Source of the DNA: Prinia subflava
Lineage: Eukaryota > Chordata > Aves > Passeriformes > Cisticolidae
NCBI RefSeq assembly: GCF_021018805.1
Contig: NC_086259.1
Location: 6,162,501-6,226,500, forward strand
Reading direction: 5' to 3'
DNA: 64,000 bases
In this document: positions 1 through 12,499 of the stretch, piece by piece
Numbering within the stretch: the first letter of the stretch is position 1
Layout of the letters: each line of letters starts with the position of its first letter
Notes under the pieces: model-generated
What the model was told of the DNA's origin: nothing
Databases searched by the model: none
What the model saw: the letters and a program-made list of their open reading frames with translations, nothing else
Translations under genes and position numbers: made by a program

Positions 1-3000
1 TAACTGTGCCATCACTCACTTAACTTCACCTTATCTTTAAATAAGTTTAACCAGAAGGGACTTGTTCCACTCACCACCTCTTGAGTAATGTGAATTATTT
101 ATATGATCTTCATATGTGTTCGTTAAGCTGTGTACAGTAAGCCTAAATGTAAGTGTTTATTCTGTTCATCCATAAGTGTGTTACCCCAAGCTTTGAACTC
201 GGGCTAACCACAATAAAACTCTCTCCATTTTGCTGTTCTTTGATGGAAATGGACATCATTTTTTCATGTTGTACAATGGCAGCAGTGTTGTCCCAGATGG
301 GCGCGTTACCACGGGAATGCACACAGACATCCCACATGTTCAGTGCTGTCTTGCTGCTCTCCAGACCACCTTCCCCTCCTGCTCTGCAGGGCTGAGGGTG
401 CAGGAGCTGTGTCCCACCATGTCTTACAACATAAATATGCCACTGGAATGGCTACTGTGGAAGTGGTGATTACAATTGTCCTTTCTTATCAATTCGCTGC
501 TTTGCTTGAGCAGTTATTAAGTGCTCTTTGTCTGCAAAGGAATGTTAAGCACTGAGAAATAAGAATTCAATAAAGCAGTCCTGTTTGCTACTTAAAAGGA
601 CCTCAGTTCAAATGGGAATAAACTAAAAAGCCCATGCTGAAATACATCATTGACCTGGATTCCCCAAAAAAGCCCTTCTATGGAATCTCCACATATTTCT
701 AGGTGAGGCTGGAGAGCAGTGCACACAATCTGTTTAGAGGCACAGCTTTTGGTGGAAAACAGTTACACCAGTACTGGTCTAAAATCTTTACAAGGGGATG
801 GAAACAATAATTTTTCTAACTGACACTACTACACTTTGGTTTTCTTTATTACCTCTGCTTTCCATTTGAAATTTGTCCAGAACAGCAGTGTTTACACATG
901 TCCTGTTAGAAGTAATGCCAGGGGGACCTCAAAGGCATGAGTCTTGTTCCATTCTTCTTTGGTTAATTTTCCTCCAACATAAGGCATTTTAACACCTCCA
1001 TAGATCATAGGATGAATAGAGTCTACAGAATCAAACATTGTGCCTCTTTCAGCATTAAGTGTGCTCAGGTTAGAACTTGCTTAATTTATGAGCTGTGAGG
1101 CAGCCATGAAACCATGGGTAGGCATATTGTTAGAACAGATTTCATTTTTCAGAAAAAAAAAACAAATGGAATTTTATTTTGGGCTTTGCAATTTTTTTTC
1201 CCCATGTTGACTGGTTGTTTTGGTTTTTTTTTTTTCAAAACTGGTCTTTGCCTTTTCTCTTCTACTTTTTTTTTCTTCTATCAGATCTTTAAATTTCTTG
1301 GGGGCTTCCCCACACACCCCCTTCTTTTCTCAGGAATGCTTTGTCTACAGTGGGTTTCCTCCTTGGCAAAGCAGATTCATATGTTTCATGGTTTTCTGCT
1401 CTTCTGAACTGGAACATGTTCTTGTGTGCTCTAAGAGCACACAGCTTTGGAGGATCTACAAAAGACAAGATATTTCATGCATCCATTCTGAAGCTCATTT
1501 CTGACAGTCCCTTGAAACCTATTCAAAACTCTCCCTAATTATAATAGGACAGGTTTGTGTCTGCTTCCAGTCAATAAAGCTTTGTTCTGCCTCAGGGATT
1601 TTACTTGTACCTGATTATATAATGGAGGATAGAAGAATAAGGCAATAGTAATTTTAATCCCTGACTATTTTTCATTCAAATAAAACTTGCAGAGAGATTT
1701 AGCGAAAGGAAGAAATGTGATTGTTGTACTGCTGGAGCAAACATTCTACAGAGAGTTCTGCTGGGTGGGACACTGATCTCCTCCTGTACTAACCCTTTCC
1801 CAAATATTTTGGGGTTGATATTGGACAAAAGGCAGAGTTGGAATGGCAGTTCAGAAGGCTGCAGTGCATTGCAGGCAGCTCCAGCCCGTGTGCAGCTCTG
1901 GGGGAAGGCTCAGCTCCTCTGCCAGGGCTGCTCAGGCTGTCCCAGTGGAGGAACCACAAAACCAAAACACTCAGCACTGTGTTGAGGCAAGCCTGGGTTT
2001 GTGATCCCCTTTTTCCACATTTCACTGGGGCATTCAGGCCCAGGCTTGGAAGTTTGAGGTTTGCTTCTGTTTAAGCAGCATTGAGAAGCTGACCCATATA
2101 TAAAGTTTTAAACACAGCATGGTCATTTTTGTGTTGTTAACACAGAGTATGTATTTTGAATTTTTGGGAGCCTTTCTAAAAATAATTAATATTTTGCCAT
2201 AACTTGGGAAATACACTAGATTTTTTTTTTCTTCATAAGACTGTTCCAGAAGCCAATATCTTCACAGAGAACAATCCTAGCTCTGCATCCTGGGATGAAT
2301 GGTTGGCTATCCTATTGTCAGATCTGAGACAAAAATTAAAATAAAAACTGTTGTTGAGTAGAGAGGAAAGGGAACTACATTAAGATATTGAGGTTTATAT
2401 TTTTCCTTTGCAGCTCCAAAACAAATGAGGTTTTATTACTTAAGAGAAATTAATTTATCAAGATACTTCACAGAAAAACTGGCAACAACTGATCAACCTT
2501 GCAGTGCTCCTCAAAATTCAGTTCTGTGACCCTCAGCTTAGAGTCAAGAGTGGGGAACCAGGAGGAACAAAGGATCAAATCCATTCTCCTACTTTTTGTA
2601 TCTGGGTCGTGCTAATTGATCCCAGCAGACTTCCTCATGGCTGGAGTACCTCAATCAACCCACCTGCATCCTCACCTGCAGGGCCCTGTCTGGTTATCCA
2701 GCAGCTGGGGCAATGCCTCTGGGGAAGGAAAGGTTTCCTCTGTTACTCCTGAGAGGATTTCTCTTCTCATCATTGCCATGCTCATTGCTGGGCAGTCACA
2801 CCACAAATGACAAACCAACACTTGCACCTCCCAGCACACCCTGTGTTTGCTTGTACTCACTGGTGCTCCACAGCTGGATTAGGTATTTTAAGTAGTTTTA
2901 ATTGGTTTTCTTAATGTTTCATGCATTTAGCAGTCTTTCATCTGTCTTAAATGTCTTTCTGTAAAACCTGATAGCTGGAGCAAGAACTACAATGCCTTTA

Positions 3001-4070
3001 AGATAGATACAGTTTTAATATATGGACCACAGAACCTACTGAAACTTTGCTGAAACACTTCAAAGTATCACTCTTAACCTGTATATAAAATGTTGAGGTT
3101 GGAACATTTCTGTGCAGTTTTTGCCGTAAAACTTGTATATGTGTGAAGTTACATGTTCCTAGGTGCAAAACCTCCTAAAGTCATTTAATAAATGTAGTAA
3201 TTTTTGCAGGATTTAGCCAAGTATCTAAATCAAGAAGCATTAATGTCTCTGTAAGAGAGATCACTTGTGTACAGTTTTTACTTTCAGGTCGAGATATGTA
3301 AATTTAGTTGGCTTGTATCTACACTTGTAGATGCTTGCACTTTTTCAAAAACATTACTTTTTCTTATTTGAAAATGTTTTATCATTTTATGATCAAAGTA
3401 ATACATATTATTTAGAAGTTCTGACTGATAGTGAAAGATTCTTTTTATTTTCCACAGCTATACCTTTCTTCTGGATCTTCACATTCATAATAATCCAAGA
3501 GTTTTTACCTCTGTGCACATCCGTGGATGACATGGTGGGTATATCCTATTTAGGTGAAGAGGAGTAACTGTGGAAACTGGTAACTCTCTTAACTTTCAGT
3601 TTTCCTCTTTGAAAATGGAAAACGTGATTTAAGACCTGAAAAAAATTTGGTGTTATAGATGTGAGTCTAGTTTCATCCCTTTCTGATTTCTTTTTTCATT
3701 TATTGCATCTATTCCTGAAATATCAGAATGCAAATGCATTAACACTCACTGCATCTGCTGAGGTCAGAGCATTTGAATAATTCCAAATTAAGGATGGTGA
3801 CTTATCGTGTCCTCAGTGTAGCAGACCTCAAATGCCAACTTGCTCAGCTGCCATGGTGTAACACCACACCACAGGCGGGGCTTAAATACTGAAAATTAAA
3901 GTCTGTGCTGGGGTGGCACTGAGTATTGCACTGCTCTTTTGCTTTTCTGTTTATTTTCATCAGCCCAGCCTTTTTCAGGTGCTCACTTTTCTCTGGGGCA
4001 CTGGGGCTGTTCCAGCAGCCTGTGCAGTGAAAGGGGGCTGTGAGCACTGCCAGAAATGTCCAGAGCAGAG
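1..4070. other. Gene desert, no supported gene
   Basis: CpG-poor, AT-leaning unique sequence. The open frames here are short and lack recognisable domains, codon bias or paired splice sites. Several AATAAA-like hexamers occur (for example near 570, 1,573 and 3,186), but without an upstream coding exon they do not define a transcript end. T-rich tracts near 1,190-1,275 are low complexity. I see nothing that can be named. Confidence 0.7.
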
Positions 4071-4225
4071 AGGGAAGGGAAGGGAAGGGAAGGGAAGGGA
4101 AGGGAAGGGAAGGGAAGGGAAGGGAAGGGAAGGGAAGGGAAGGGAAGGGAAGGGAAGGGAAGGGAAGGGAAGGGAAGGGAAGGGAAGGGAAGGGAAGGGA
4201 AGGGAAGGGAAGGGAAGGGAAGGGA
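4071..4225. repeat. Pure (AGGGA)n pentanucleotide microsatellite
   Basis: There are 31 consecutive copies of AGGGA with no interruption that I can see. A purine-only strand this long can form triplex (H-DNA) structures and is prone to slippage. The open frames of about 90-160 codons across it on both strands are artefacts of a repeat with no stop codons (Arg/Glu/Gly or Phe/Pro/Ser strings). True length is uncertain because such tracts are often mis-sized in assemblies. Confidence 0.97.
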
Positions 4226-4964
4226 GCAATGCATCCTGCAGGGAATGGAGCAGTGCATCCTGCCACACACAGGGCTCAGCTGCACTGGATGGAGTGGGGA
4301 GAGTGCAGTGCTGGCTGAGCCATCAGGATCTGCAGCCAGCGTGCTCTTCCTCTAGCTGCCTGGGCACTGCCAGCATCTGCAAGTTTAATGCATCCATATA
4401 AAATGTGCATTCTTCTGTTGCTGTTTGCCATGCTGAAATGACCACACAAAAACTTGGAACTTGAGAGAAAGAGGAGCAGAGTGGAAAGCCCTCATTTGTT
4501 TATTTCAGCCTATTATATACTTTTAGAAAGGTGACCATGGATTGGAGGGTGGAATTCCCACCTCTCAGCCACATTGGCCAACAGGACTGCCATTCAACCT
4601 CCCCTCTGCTGGAGAAGAATGAGAAAACAATGGCAGTATTTACAAAAAAAAAATCTCTTGTTTACATGAACAAAGTGTGAGAAGTTAGAACTTCTGCTTT
4701 AATATGAATGCTCAGAAAACTAGGAAATCTTATGGTGACATTCTTCTGCTTCCCATAGCTGCACAGATCTCATGGCAGTCACACTCAGTTAAGGTGAAAA
4801 AAAAAATCCTAATATTGCTCTTACCAGTTACAGAGCTTAGGATTATTCAGAAGGAGGGAGGTACCTGTGCTTCTGACATTTCTGCCACTAGTCAAGCTTT
4901 AACATTTTTGTGTATATAAGATTTAATTTCTTTGTGGCTCTGATGGTTATTTAAGCACAGTGAC
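4226..4964. other. Noncoding spacer
   Basis: Unique sequence between the pentamer microsatellite and the CR1 fragment. It starts moderately GC-rich and becomes AT-rich. It has no open frame with family features and no RNA gene that I can recognise. Confidence 0.6.
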
Positions 4965-5170
4965 AGTGGAGACCTGAGAGCTACATTCCAGTATCTGAAG
5001 GGGCCTACAGGGAAGCTGGAGAGGGACTCTACTCAGAAGCTCTGGTGGCAGGAGAAGGAGTAATGGGTACACAGTGAAAGAGGGTAAATGTAGCATAGAT
5101 TTAGGAAGAATTTTTTACTGGGAGTGTGGTGAGACACTGGAACAGGCTGCTCAGGGAGGTAATCTCAAAA
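4965..5170 (+). mobile_element. CR1 LINE, 3' fragment
   Basis: The stretch contains, in order, words characteristic of the 3' end of avian CR1 non-LTR retrotransposons: a 'gaaggggcctacaggg' block, then 'aagctggagagggact', a diverged 'gaaagagggtaaatgtag' block, 'aggaagaattttttactg', and 'gtgagacactggaacagg' followed by 'ctgctcaggga'. Both ends are lost: the rest of the 3' UTR and the terminal short repeat are absent, and no reverse-transcriptase ORF remains. It is a dead copy, diverged and 5'-truncated as most avian CR1 copies are. It is in sense orientation on the + strand and is strong evidence for a sauropsid, probably avian, genome. Confidence 0.9.
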
Positions 5171-7720
5171 AAGAAAATAAAAGGGTGACTTGAGACGTCA
5201 AAATCATTCTACCAAATTACTCAGGCAGTTGGTTTAGTTTATGTCCCATAGAACTGTGTGTGTATTGGTGATTAACAAAGGGCAGCATAGAAGGTGGCTT
5301 GTTCTAAGAAGTGGCCTCAGAAAATATTTGTAGTTTTAAAACCTCAACAGCCCAATGACAAAAAAGGGTTGCTTTAAAGCATGTAAGAGAAGTGTGTTGG
5401 TGATGATTTTGTGTCCACCACAGAACATCAAGCTGTCCTTGCTGGCCTTGTCCTAATGCCCATCAGGAGTGAGATCCTCAAAGCTCTTCATGCAAATCCC
5501 ACACACACTAACACCGGGGTAGGTGCCAGGCTCCAAGTACTGTACAGACACTGCTTGCCCTATGTCACTTTATTTTCATTCTTTCATGATAAAATATGAA
5601 AAATTCTTATCAAAAATACTGTATTTTGCTCCAGATTTAACTTGCTAAAGGGTTTTTCATTTCCCTTGCTTTTCAATATAAGTTTGAAATATCCTATCTA
5701 GAAATTACCCAGTACTGCTGGTATTTCATTCTACTGAACTATTGTTTTCATTTTGAGCATCGTCTTTGCCTTTCTTCTGAAATAAGACCTAGACTAAATA
5801 CCAAAATTCTTTCGCTGCATATTATGGCTGAGTGCACTAAAATATAAAAACCTTGATTTAAGGTTTTTTGAATTCAAAGATCACAGGCAAGTGTTCATTT
5901 GAAGGTTCAGTGGCATTTTGAAATGAGAGCATCATATATAAAGATGTCAGAGATGGAGCCTCCCACAGTGAGGTTGAAAGAAGAAGAACAGAATGAATAG
6001 AAGAGTTTCTGGATTCCAAGGAATTTTAACATCTCGTTACTTGAGATTACTGTACATGTAATTTTCCAATATTTGGTATTATAGGCTTTGAATGTATTGG
6101 TTAAAATTACTTCATGCCTTGCATCAATTTAGTCGTATTCATTATCTCCCTTAAATAAAACCTTAAAAATAGCTGGTTTCAGTGAGTGAGCGATTTTCTG
6201 ATAAGTACAGATCCTTCAACATTTCTAAAGTGAACTTGTAAACGAAAACAGACTTGGAGGTAGCAATCCCTCAGCATTTCTTGAGCAGCCTGGCATTATA
6301 TGAATTCAAATAGTTATCATTTTAACTAAATTTCTACTTTATCTTGTGCACCTTAGTTCATCCCAGATTTTCATGATCCTACAATTAATGCTCTTGCTAC
6401 AGAAATGACACTGACTTTCATGGTCTCATGACAATGATTGTGATATTATTTTTTGATATGTAGGGTCAGAACTTTGATCAGTGTTCATATGTCATTGGTA
6501 ATCCAAGAAGGGAGATAGAATTGTGACAGAACTGAGGTGGGGCTGGGGTTTGAGCACCACTGGAAGAATTTCTGTATTTGGTCTAGTAGCTACCTTGATC
6601 CAGTGGTGGACCTGAGGTCATCAATGACCTCATCAGCCACATCTTGTCTTAAAATTTGTGTCCATTTCTATTTCTCACTTCTGTGACCCAGCTGTAATCT
6701 GGCTTTAAGCAACTGAGATATTAAATTATATTAAATGCCTGATTATATTCTTCAATATCTCAAGTTTTTTAAAAGTCCCATTAAAACATGTACCATATGC
6801 TTTCTATCTTTGTACCAGGGGTTTAAAACTGTAAAACTTGTGACCTTTAAAAGTAGAAACCAACTTCCATGGCATTTCTAGATATCTAATTTAGGTAAAT
6901 ATTACGTAAATTTATAAAATCTTGGAGCTGGTTGTCATAGAATACAATAACTAAAACACCTATTGAAAGTACCAAATAAATAAATACATGCATTTATTTA
7001 AGATAAATACATCCATCATTTACTATGTAACCCTTCTTGTATTTGAAAGAATTATAAAATAATTAGTTAAATCCAAGATTCCTTCCTTCTGACAGTGAAA
7101 TGAAGTGTTCCAGTTGGTTTAAATCACTATTTATATTTCCTGTGCTTTGGATTGTGTCCTAGTGCTTCAGAGAAACTCTCTATTCTAGATATACCAGAAT
7201 GCTCCATATCTCTTGCTAGACAGTGCTTGGAGTTGAACGGAGAAGCAAAAGTGAGGAATGAGGTCTAAGAAAATAGAGCTGCCTTCCATTTTCTTTCATG
7301 TCTGCTGGGGAAAGCAGAGATGGTATCCTGTGAAGGATCTAGCCAGAGTTTCCCTTTGTGAAGCATTGGAAGTAGCCTCCTAGAAAGTAATGATGTTGTG
7401 TCACTCCAAAGAGATTTTAAGAACAGGTTCAATAATGTCTGTCTTTGTGAGGTGAGGTCCTCTCACTTTGCAAGTGGTTGAAGCTGGAGGTCCTTAGAAA
7501 TAATGGTCCTTTTGTAAGAAATCTGGTGTCTGGTAATATCTGAGAAATGTTGAGAGTTGATATTAATCAGACAGTTCAAAAGTATTTGGGAGTCCTTGCT
7601 CTAGAAGATCCTCCCAGCTCACCATTTCTGCCACATTCTGATGCCTGCCTGGGCTGCTTCAAATGCAGATAATTTACCGTGGCACCAGTGTGAGATACCA
7701 GCCATGCTCATACAGAGATG
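5171..7720. other. AT-rich gene desert
   Basis: About 2.5 kb of AT-rich unique DNA with no supported gene. Frames are short and interrupted. One palindromic site at 6,614-6,631 is reported separately. I cannot assign the rest. Confidence 0.65.
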
Positions 7721-7916
7721 TTTCCCTTTCCCCTTTCCCCTTTCCCCTTTCCCCTTTCCCCTTTCCCCTTTCCCCTTTCCCCTTTCCCCTGTCCCCTGTC
7801 CCCTGTCCCCTTTCCCCTGTCCCCTGTCCCCTGTCCCCTGTCCCCTTTCCCCTGTCCCCTGTCCCCTTTCCCCTTTCCCCTGTCCCCTGTCCCCTTTCCC
7901 CTTTCCCCTTTCCCTG
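7721..7916. repeat. (CCCCTTT)n / (CCCCTGT)n heptamer satellite
   Basis: A tandem array of a 7-bp unit, about 28 copies. The left part is pure CCCCTTT. The right two thirds mixes CCCCTTT with the one-base variant CCCCTGT in runs of one to four. The complementary strand is GGGGAAA/GGGGACA, so the G-rich strand has regularly spaced G4 runs compatible with G-quadruplex formation. The open frames across it (Pro/Phe/Leu/Ser on +, Gly/Lys/Asp/Arg on -) are artefacts. Confidence 0.96.
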
Positions 7917-8988
7917 TAGGAAGCAGGGGTTGAGCAGAAGGTCTCTTTGCTTTCTCAGGTAAAAGGTGGCTCACAAAAAGAGTGCCCTTCCTTCCAGCTC
8001 ATTGGGAAGCCCCACAGCATCTGACTGGCCTCTGAGGAGAGTTCTCTCATCCAGGGATGCCCCAAGGCTTGGTGGGTCACAGCACATGGAGCATCCAGGG
8101 CAGGGCAGCATTCCCTCTGCCAGGGCTGGAAAACCTGTGCTCTGCAGGAGGAGGAGCTGTGCTGGGACCTCTCCTTAGCTCTGCACCCAAGGCAAGAAAG
8201 GAGGCAATAGGAGCTTCCTCTTTTTGGTGGAAAATTCTGACAGAAAAAGAAAAAAAATAGTAAGATGCAAGAGAGAAATACAATCTGAAATAGTGGGAAT
8301 GGACTGAAATTGTTAGTGAGTGGTTTAGTCTCAGAGAGGCCAATAAAACCTCACACCTGAGCACAAAAAGCTGAGATAGGCACTCACAACAGTGCCAAGC
8401 TAGAGAAAGCAGGCAGCCTTTCCAAACTGGTAACATTTCAAAACCCTCTCCTGTTGTACTGTACTTTATTCCTTCTCCTCGACTAGCTTCTGAAATGAGT
8501 TTTGCTTGTTATCATAGGCAGCTTTGCCAGTTCTTACTATTTTATCATGAACTTCAAGGTATTTGATGCTTTATTTAAACCCTCAGCTCCTGCAAATGCA
8601 AAAAAAGAATTTTTTTAAAGGTAAAACAAAACTTTCTAGGTCTCATGATTATGTAGGAAGCTTGAAAGTGTGATCCCAAAAATATACCTTAAGACTTAAT
8701 CCCTCAGCATTCAGAAGTCATCATGTGAATATAAAGAACCCCAGTATGCAGGGGATTTCAATTTCTTGTTCCTTCAATTTGTTTTCTAGTCTCACAAAGA
8801 TTTAGTCTGTTTTCAGGATTTTGGGAAATCCAATTGATGATCTGTCAAAGTTTGGAGCAGTGCATGTACTGAAGGAAGGTTATAATATTTTTATTTGAGA
8901 TTCAAGCCTGAGGGGACAGGAATTCCCCCCTGGAAACTAATGGTAAGACATTTGGTGTCTCATGGCTATGGCTCTCCAGTATATCAAG
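7917..8988. other. Noncoding spacer
   Basis: Unique sequence, slightly GC-richer from 7,980 to 8,200. The minus frame at 8,077-8,436 (about 119 codons) has no recognisable domain or start context and is most likely chance. Confidence 0.6.

Positions 8989-9037
<49 letters not shown>
8989..9037. repeat. A49 homopolymer
   Basis: An uninterrupted run of 49 A. No retrogene or LINE body is visible immediately upstream on the + strand, so I do not read it as the poly(A) tail of a retrocopy. Its length is unreliable in any assembly. Confidence 0.95.
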
Positions 9038-9039
<2 letters not shown>

Positions 9040-9535
9040 AGCCAGAAAAGAAACTAAAAGCCATATAGCAACTGCTTCTTAAAACTTGCCATTTGCTTTG
9101 TATGCCCTACAGTACTTTCCACTTAGACCATGTGGTAGGATCTCCTGTGTTTGGCAAGAACTTGACAAAATAGTTTATTTGATGTTTTAAAATCTTGGAA
9201 TTATTTGATAACTGAAAAACATGATTATTTTTTGGAGAAGTATGAAAATGAGTAACAGAATCGTTTGCTTGGTGCCACGATTGCATTGATGTATTGATTC
9301 TCATGATAAGTCTTTTGACTTTATTATATTTTTCTTTTCCAACTTGCCTGTGTGACCTGGCCCATTCCTGAAAACTCTGTTTCTGTGTTTGGAGAGGACA
9401 GGAACAGAACTCAGATTTTCAAATTTCCTTTAAGCGAGTTACTTTTCCAGCCCTTTTCCTCAAGAAAATTACTTTGAAGATCCTTACTAAAACTAATTGA
9501 GAGGGTTGAAAGCTTGCCTCAGATTTTTCCCCCTC

Positions 9536-9970
9536 CTAAAGCTTATTCAGAAGCCTCCTAGGATTGGGCTGTAGGGTCTGTGGGCTGCTCAAATCGACGG
9601 CCAAATCCTCAGAGGGGCTGAGCAGCTCCAGCTCCAGACTTGGCTTCTTGTTAGTAGTGGCTTCCAGCAACATCTGCAGCTCCTGCAGGGATCAGGACTC
9701 AGTGTCTCTCTGCAGTTCCCAGCAGGCATTCATTCAGGGCTGATACACTTTTAGAGCTCAGCTTCACTTGCAGTAGGACGTTTTCAAAAGCTTGGCCACT
9801 GTGCAGTAACTTTGCAGATTGCTGAAGATCTTCTGTAGCTCAGTGTTGTGGAGAATCAGGGTCTGAGAGTCAGCTAAAGCCCCCAGTTCTGTGTGCAGTC
9901 TCCACCTGACAGTTCCCTTGCTTGGACAGGAATGGATTTTGGTGGACCTTAAGCCTAAATTATTTCCCAC
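9536..9970 (-). pseudogene. Possible decayed processed pseudogene, unidentified
   Basis: On the minus strand, 9,970 down to 9,764 is an open frame with helical, Leu/Gln/Glu-rich composition. After its stop, a second frame continues the same coiled-coil-like character across about 9,830-9,700. A third is open from about 9,687 to a TAG at 9,536 and reads as an acidic, Ser/Leu-rich C-terminus (it includes LELELLSPSEDLAVDLSS). Protein-like text passing from frame to frame and ending at one stop suggests an old coding copy with small indels and internal stops (a TGA near 9,694). I do not recognise the parent gene. No poly(A) tail follows, and a chance origin is possible. Confidence 0.35.
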
Positions 9971-10572
9971 TTTGATATCTCCTCTCCAGCAGTAAACACA
10001 GTTTCACTTGGTGTTGTTGACAGTATGATCTGGGACCTCTCCTCTCTCCTGTCCTTTTCACAATCACCTCTTTAAGTGCTTTAGCCTTTACATTTTCAAT
10101 GTCTTGAATTTATGCACTGAGTAAAGTGGGCTGCTGTAACTATGAATGTTGCTTTCAGTCTGCCCAGCATGTCATTTTACTGCCACAGACAGGACTTTCC
10201 CCTCTCCCTCAGACGATTTCTGCTGAGAAGCTTGATTCCAGTTTCTGTTTTCTGATCCACATCCAAATATGCTCCTTTTCCCATCTCCTTCTTTTAGTGA
10301 AATCCATGCAAAGTTGCTAAAGCCAAGGATCAAATGTAGCAAATACAGCCATGACGACGCTGTGATGGGCTGTTTCTGGTCACACACTGGGATTAACTGG
10401 CAATAACTGGCAATATCAATAATTATCCAAACTTACATCCAGCAGACTGCAGAAGCAACCAGCCATTGGTTACATAGAAGCTTATATAGAAAAGGTGATC
10501 TGAACACTAACAGGACAACATTTTAGATTTATATCATGATTTTGATGGACATAGCTCAAAGTTTTCTAAGCT

Positions 10573-10665
10573 GAATCATTAACTCTGTTTCACAGATGAA
10601 CACATAAAGTTGAAGTGAGCTGCCCATGTTCATGCTGCAGGTAAGTGGTTCAGCTCAGAACAGTC
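10573..10665 (+). mobile_element. Ancient amniote interspersed repeat remnant (MIR/CR1-L3 type)
   Basis: The stretch 'ctgtttcacagatgaacaca' followed by 'gtgagctgcccatgttca' and 'gcaggtaagtggttcagc' follows the layout of the old SINE/LINE tail with the order 'cccattttacagatg...', 'agtgacttgcccaaggtcac', 'agtggcagagc'. The match is weak and many positions differ. Boundaries are approximate. Confidence 0.5.
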
Positions 10666-12499
10666 CAGTGAATTGCCTGGAGAGCTCTTTTGGCTCCCTT
10701 ATTATTTACCTTAGAAGGCTTCAAACAGTGAAATGAAAGAGAAGGGGACATGAGAGGAAATTAAACCATATAAAGACAACTAGTCAGCCAACTCTTCCTT
10801 CTCAAAAACACAAAATAAAAGTCTCATTCAATACCAACAAACCCAGATGTCACCAATTAAGAGCAAAAGTAGAAACAGACAATTCAGGCCTTTTGTTGTT
10901 GTTTTTAAAAGTGGTTTTTCTATTAAAGCCCTATACATATATAGGATGCAGATCAGACTAATAATACACATTTCAACTTCTAGTCTTTCTTTGAGATAGC
11001 AGACAATTCTGTGTTTGCCAAGGAAAAGCTTATATACAAATAAAAATCAGAGTACCAAATGAAAAATTGCAACACCAAAAAGTCGAATAAACCAGCAAAT
11101 CATTTTCCATATCCCAATCTCCAATAATGATGCTGTACACAAAGAAATAAACAAGCTAAGAAATATTTCCACTCATTTGCAATGATACTTGACACTCAAG
11201 TGTTTTAGTCTATTCAAAGTATTAAGAGATAATTAAACTATTTTTTGTGTAAAATCTCCATATGGTTATTTCATTTCCCTCCTTGTGAATCTCTCTGAAT
11301 GCTCTCGTGTGTGACTTAGGAAAGCAGCATGCACGGGACCCTCCTGGCTTTCTCTGCAAAGAGCTGGGCCTGAATGCAAAAAGCAGCTGAAAACGGGGCA
11401 GTGTTGGCTCTTGCTGTGCACACTTTGAGCTCTGAACTGGGAGCTGAGCTTTGCTGGAGTCTCCATGAAGAGCTCATGGGCAGAGAAGGTGCTCCATGGG
11501 AGCTGCAGATCCCCCTGGTACACAGAGAGGTAATCTTTAATAATGGGAAATAATATGACCAAGGAGCAAAAATATATCTAGGTTACTTTGAAATTCTTTA
11601 TAGATTATAAAGCAATTGTAAATAATGGCTATGAGATCCCAAGTAAAGATCTGAAATATTTTCTAGCATATGTCCAAAAACATTTCACAGAAACTGAACC
11701 ACTATTTGCCTTAAGTAAAATATTCTTAAAGGGGGACCTGGGGAGGTCTGAGGCCAGCCAGGACAGCCCTCAGGTGAGGGGTGTGTGGTGCTGACTCTGC
11801 TGGGCTGCTGAGCCAAAGGAAAATTTATGGGGTGGGTTTGTAAGTGTTGCTTTTTTGTGAAATTTGTCCCAGAGCACAGCAAGACCACGAGCTGCTCTCT
11901 TGGGTAAATGATGTAAATCTGGTCCTGGGGAAGGGGCACTGCCTTTGGGACATTCAGCTGTGCTGGAACACACACAGCACACGTGTGGTGAGGCATGGCA
12001 TCAAACATCCATTCACACACTCTACCCCGTGGCTGGCATTATGGAAGTGTTCACTCGGGGCCATCCTTCCTTTCCAAAAATAAACCTGGGACTGATTATA
12101 GATAGCTTTGCATCAGAATCATGTGAAACTCGTGGGTTTGAGTTCAGAGGAAACGTGGGAGGTTCTTGTTATGATTTTAAGTTCACTTGGATTTGAAACT
12201 CAGGATGAGACTTAGGGAGGGGAGGACTGAGCACAGAAGGATCCACAGGAAGGGATACATTCAAACTGACCCTTGTGAAATGCAACTGCCATGGCTTAGG
12301 AAGAAATCCTCACTCAAAACATTAAAACAAATCAAAACACATTACTGTCTCTTAAAAGACGGACTCTTAATGCTACCAAATATCCCTTTTTCCACTCTAG
12401 GTAATACCATTTTTTAGGAAAAAAAAAGCCAAAGCAGAAAAGAAAATGCATAATATGTTGCCCAATGTCCTCACAACAGCTCTAAAAAGCAGAGGAAAA
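10666..12499. other. Noncoding spacer
   Basis: AT-rich unique sequence with a moderately GC-rich patch at 11,270-11,520 and another at 11,730-12,060. Open frames there reach about 110 codons on the minus strand (11,685-12,020) but lack domains and mostly come from local composition. No gene is supported. Confidence 0.6.

Noticed and set aside
150..575. Possible 3' end of a gene entering the window, with an AATAAA near 570
   Set aside because: Only short chance frames upstream, no exon-like sequence or domain; AATAAA is common in AT-rich DNA.
3844..4401. Several open frames of 90-160 codons, Arg/Glu/Gly- or Phe/Pro/Ser-rich
   Set aside because: They are translations of the pure AGGGA microsatellite, whose frames contain no stop; no start context, splice sites or domain.
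8989..9037. A49 as the poly(A) tail of a retrocopy
   Set aside because: No retrogene, SINE or LINE body precedes it and no target duplication is visible.
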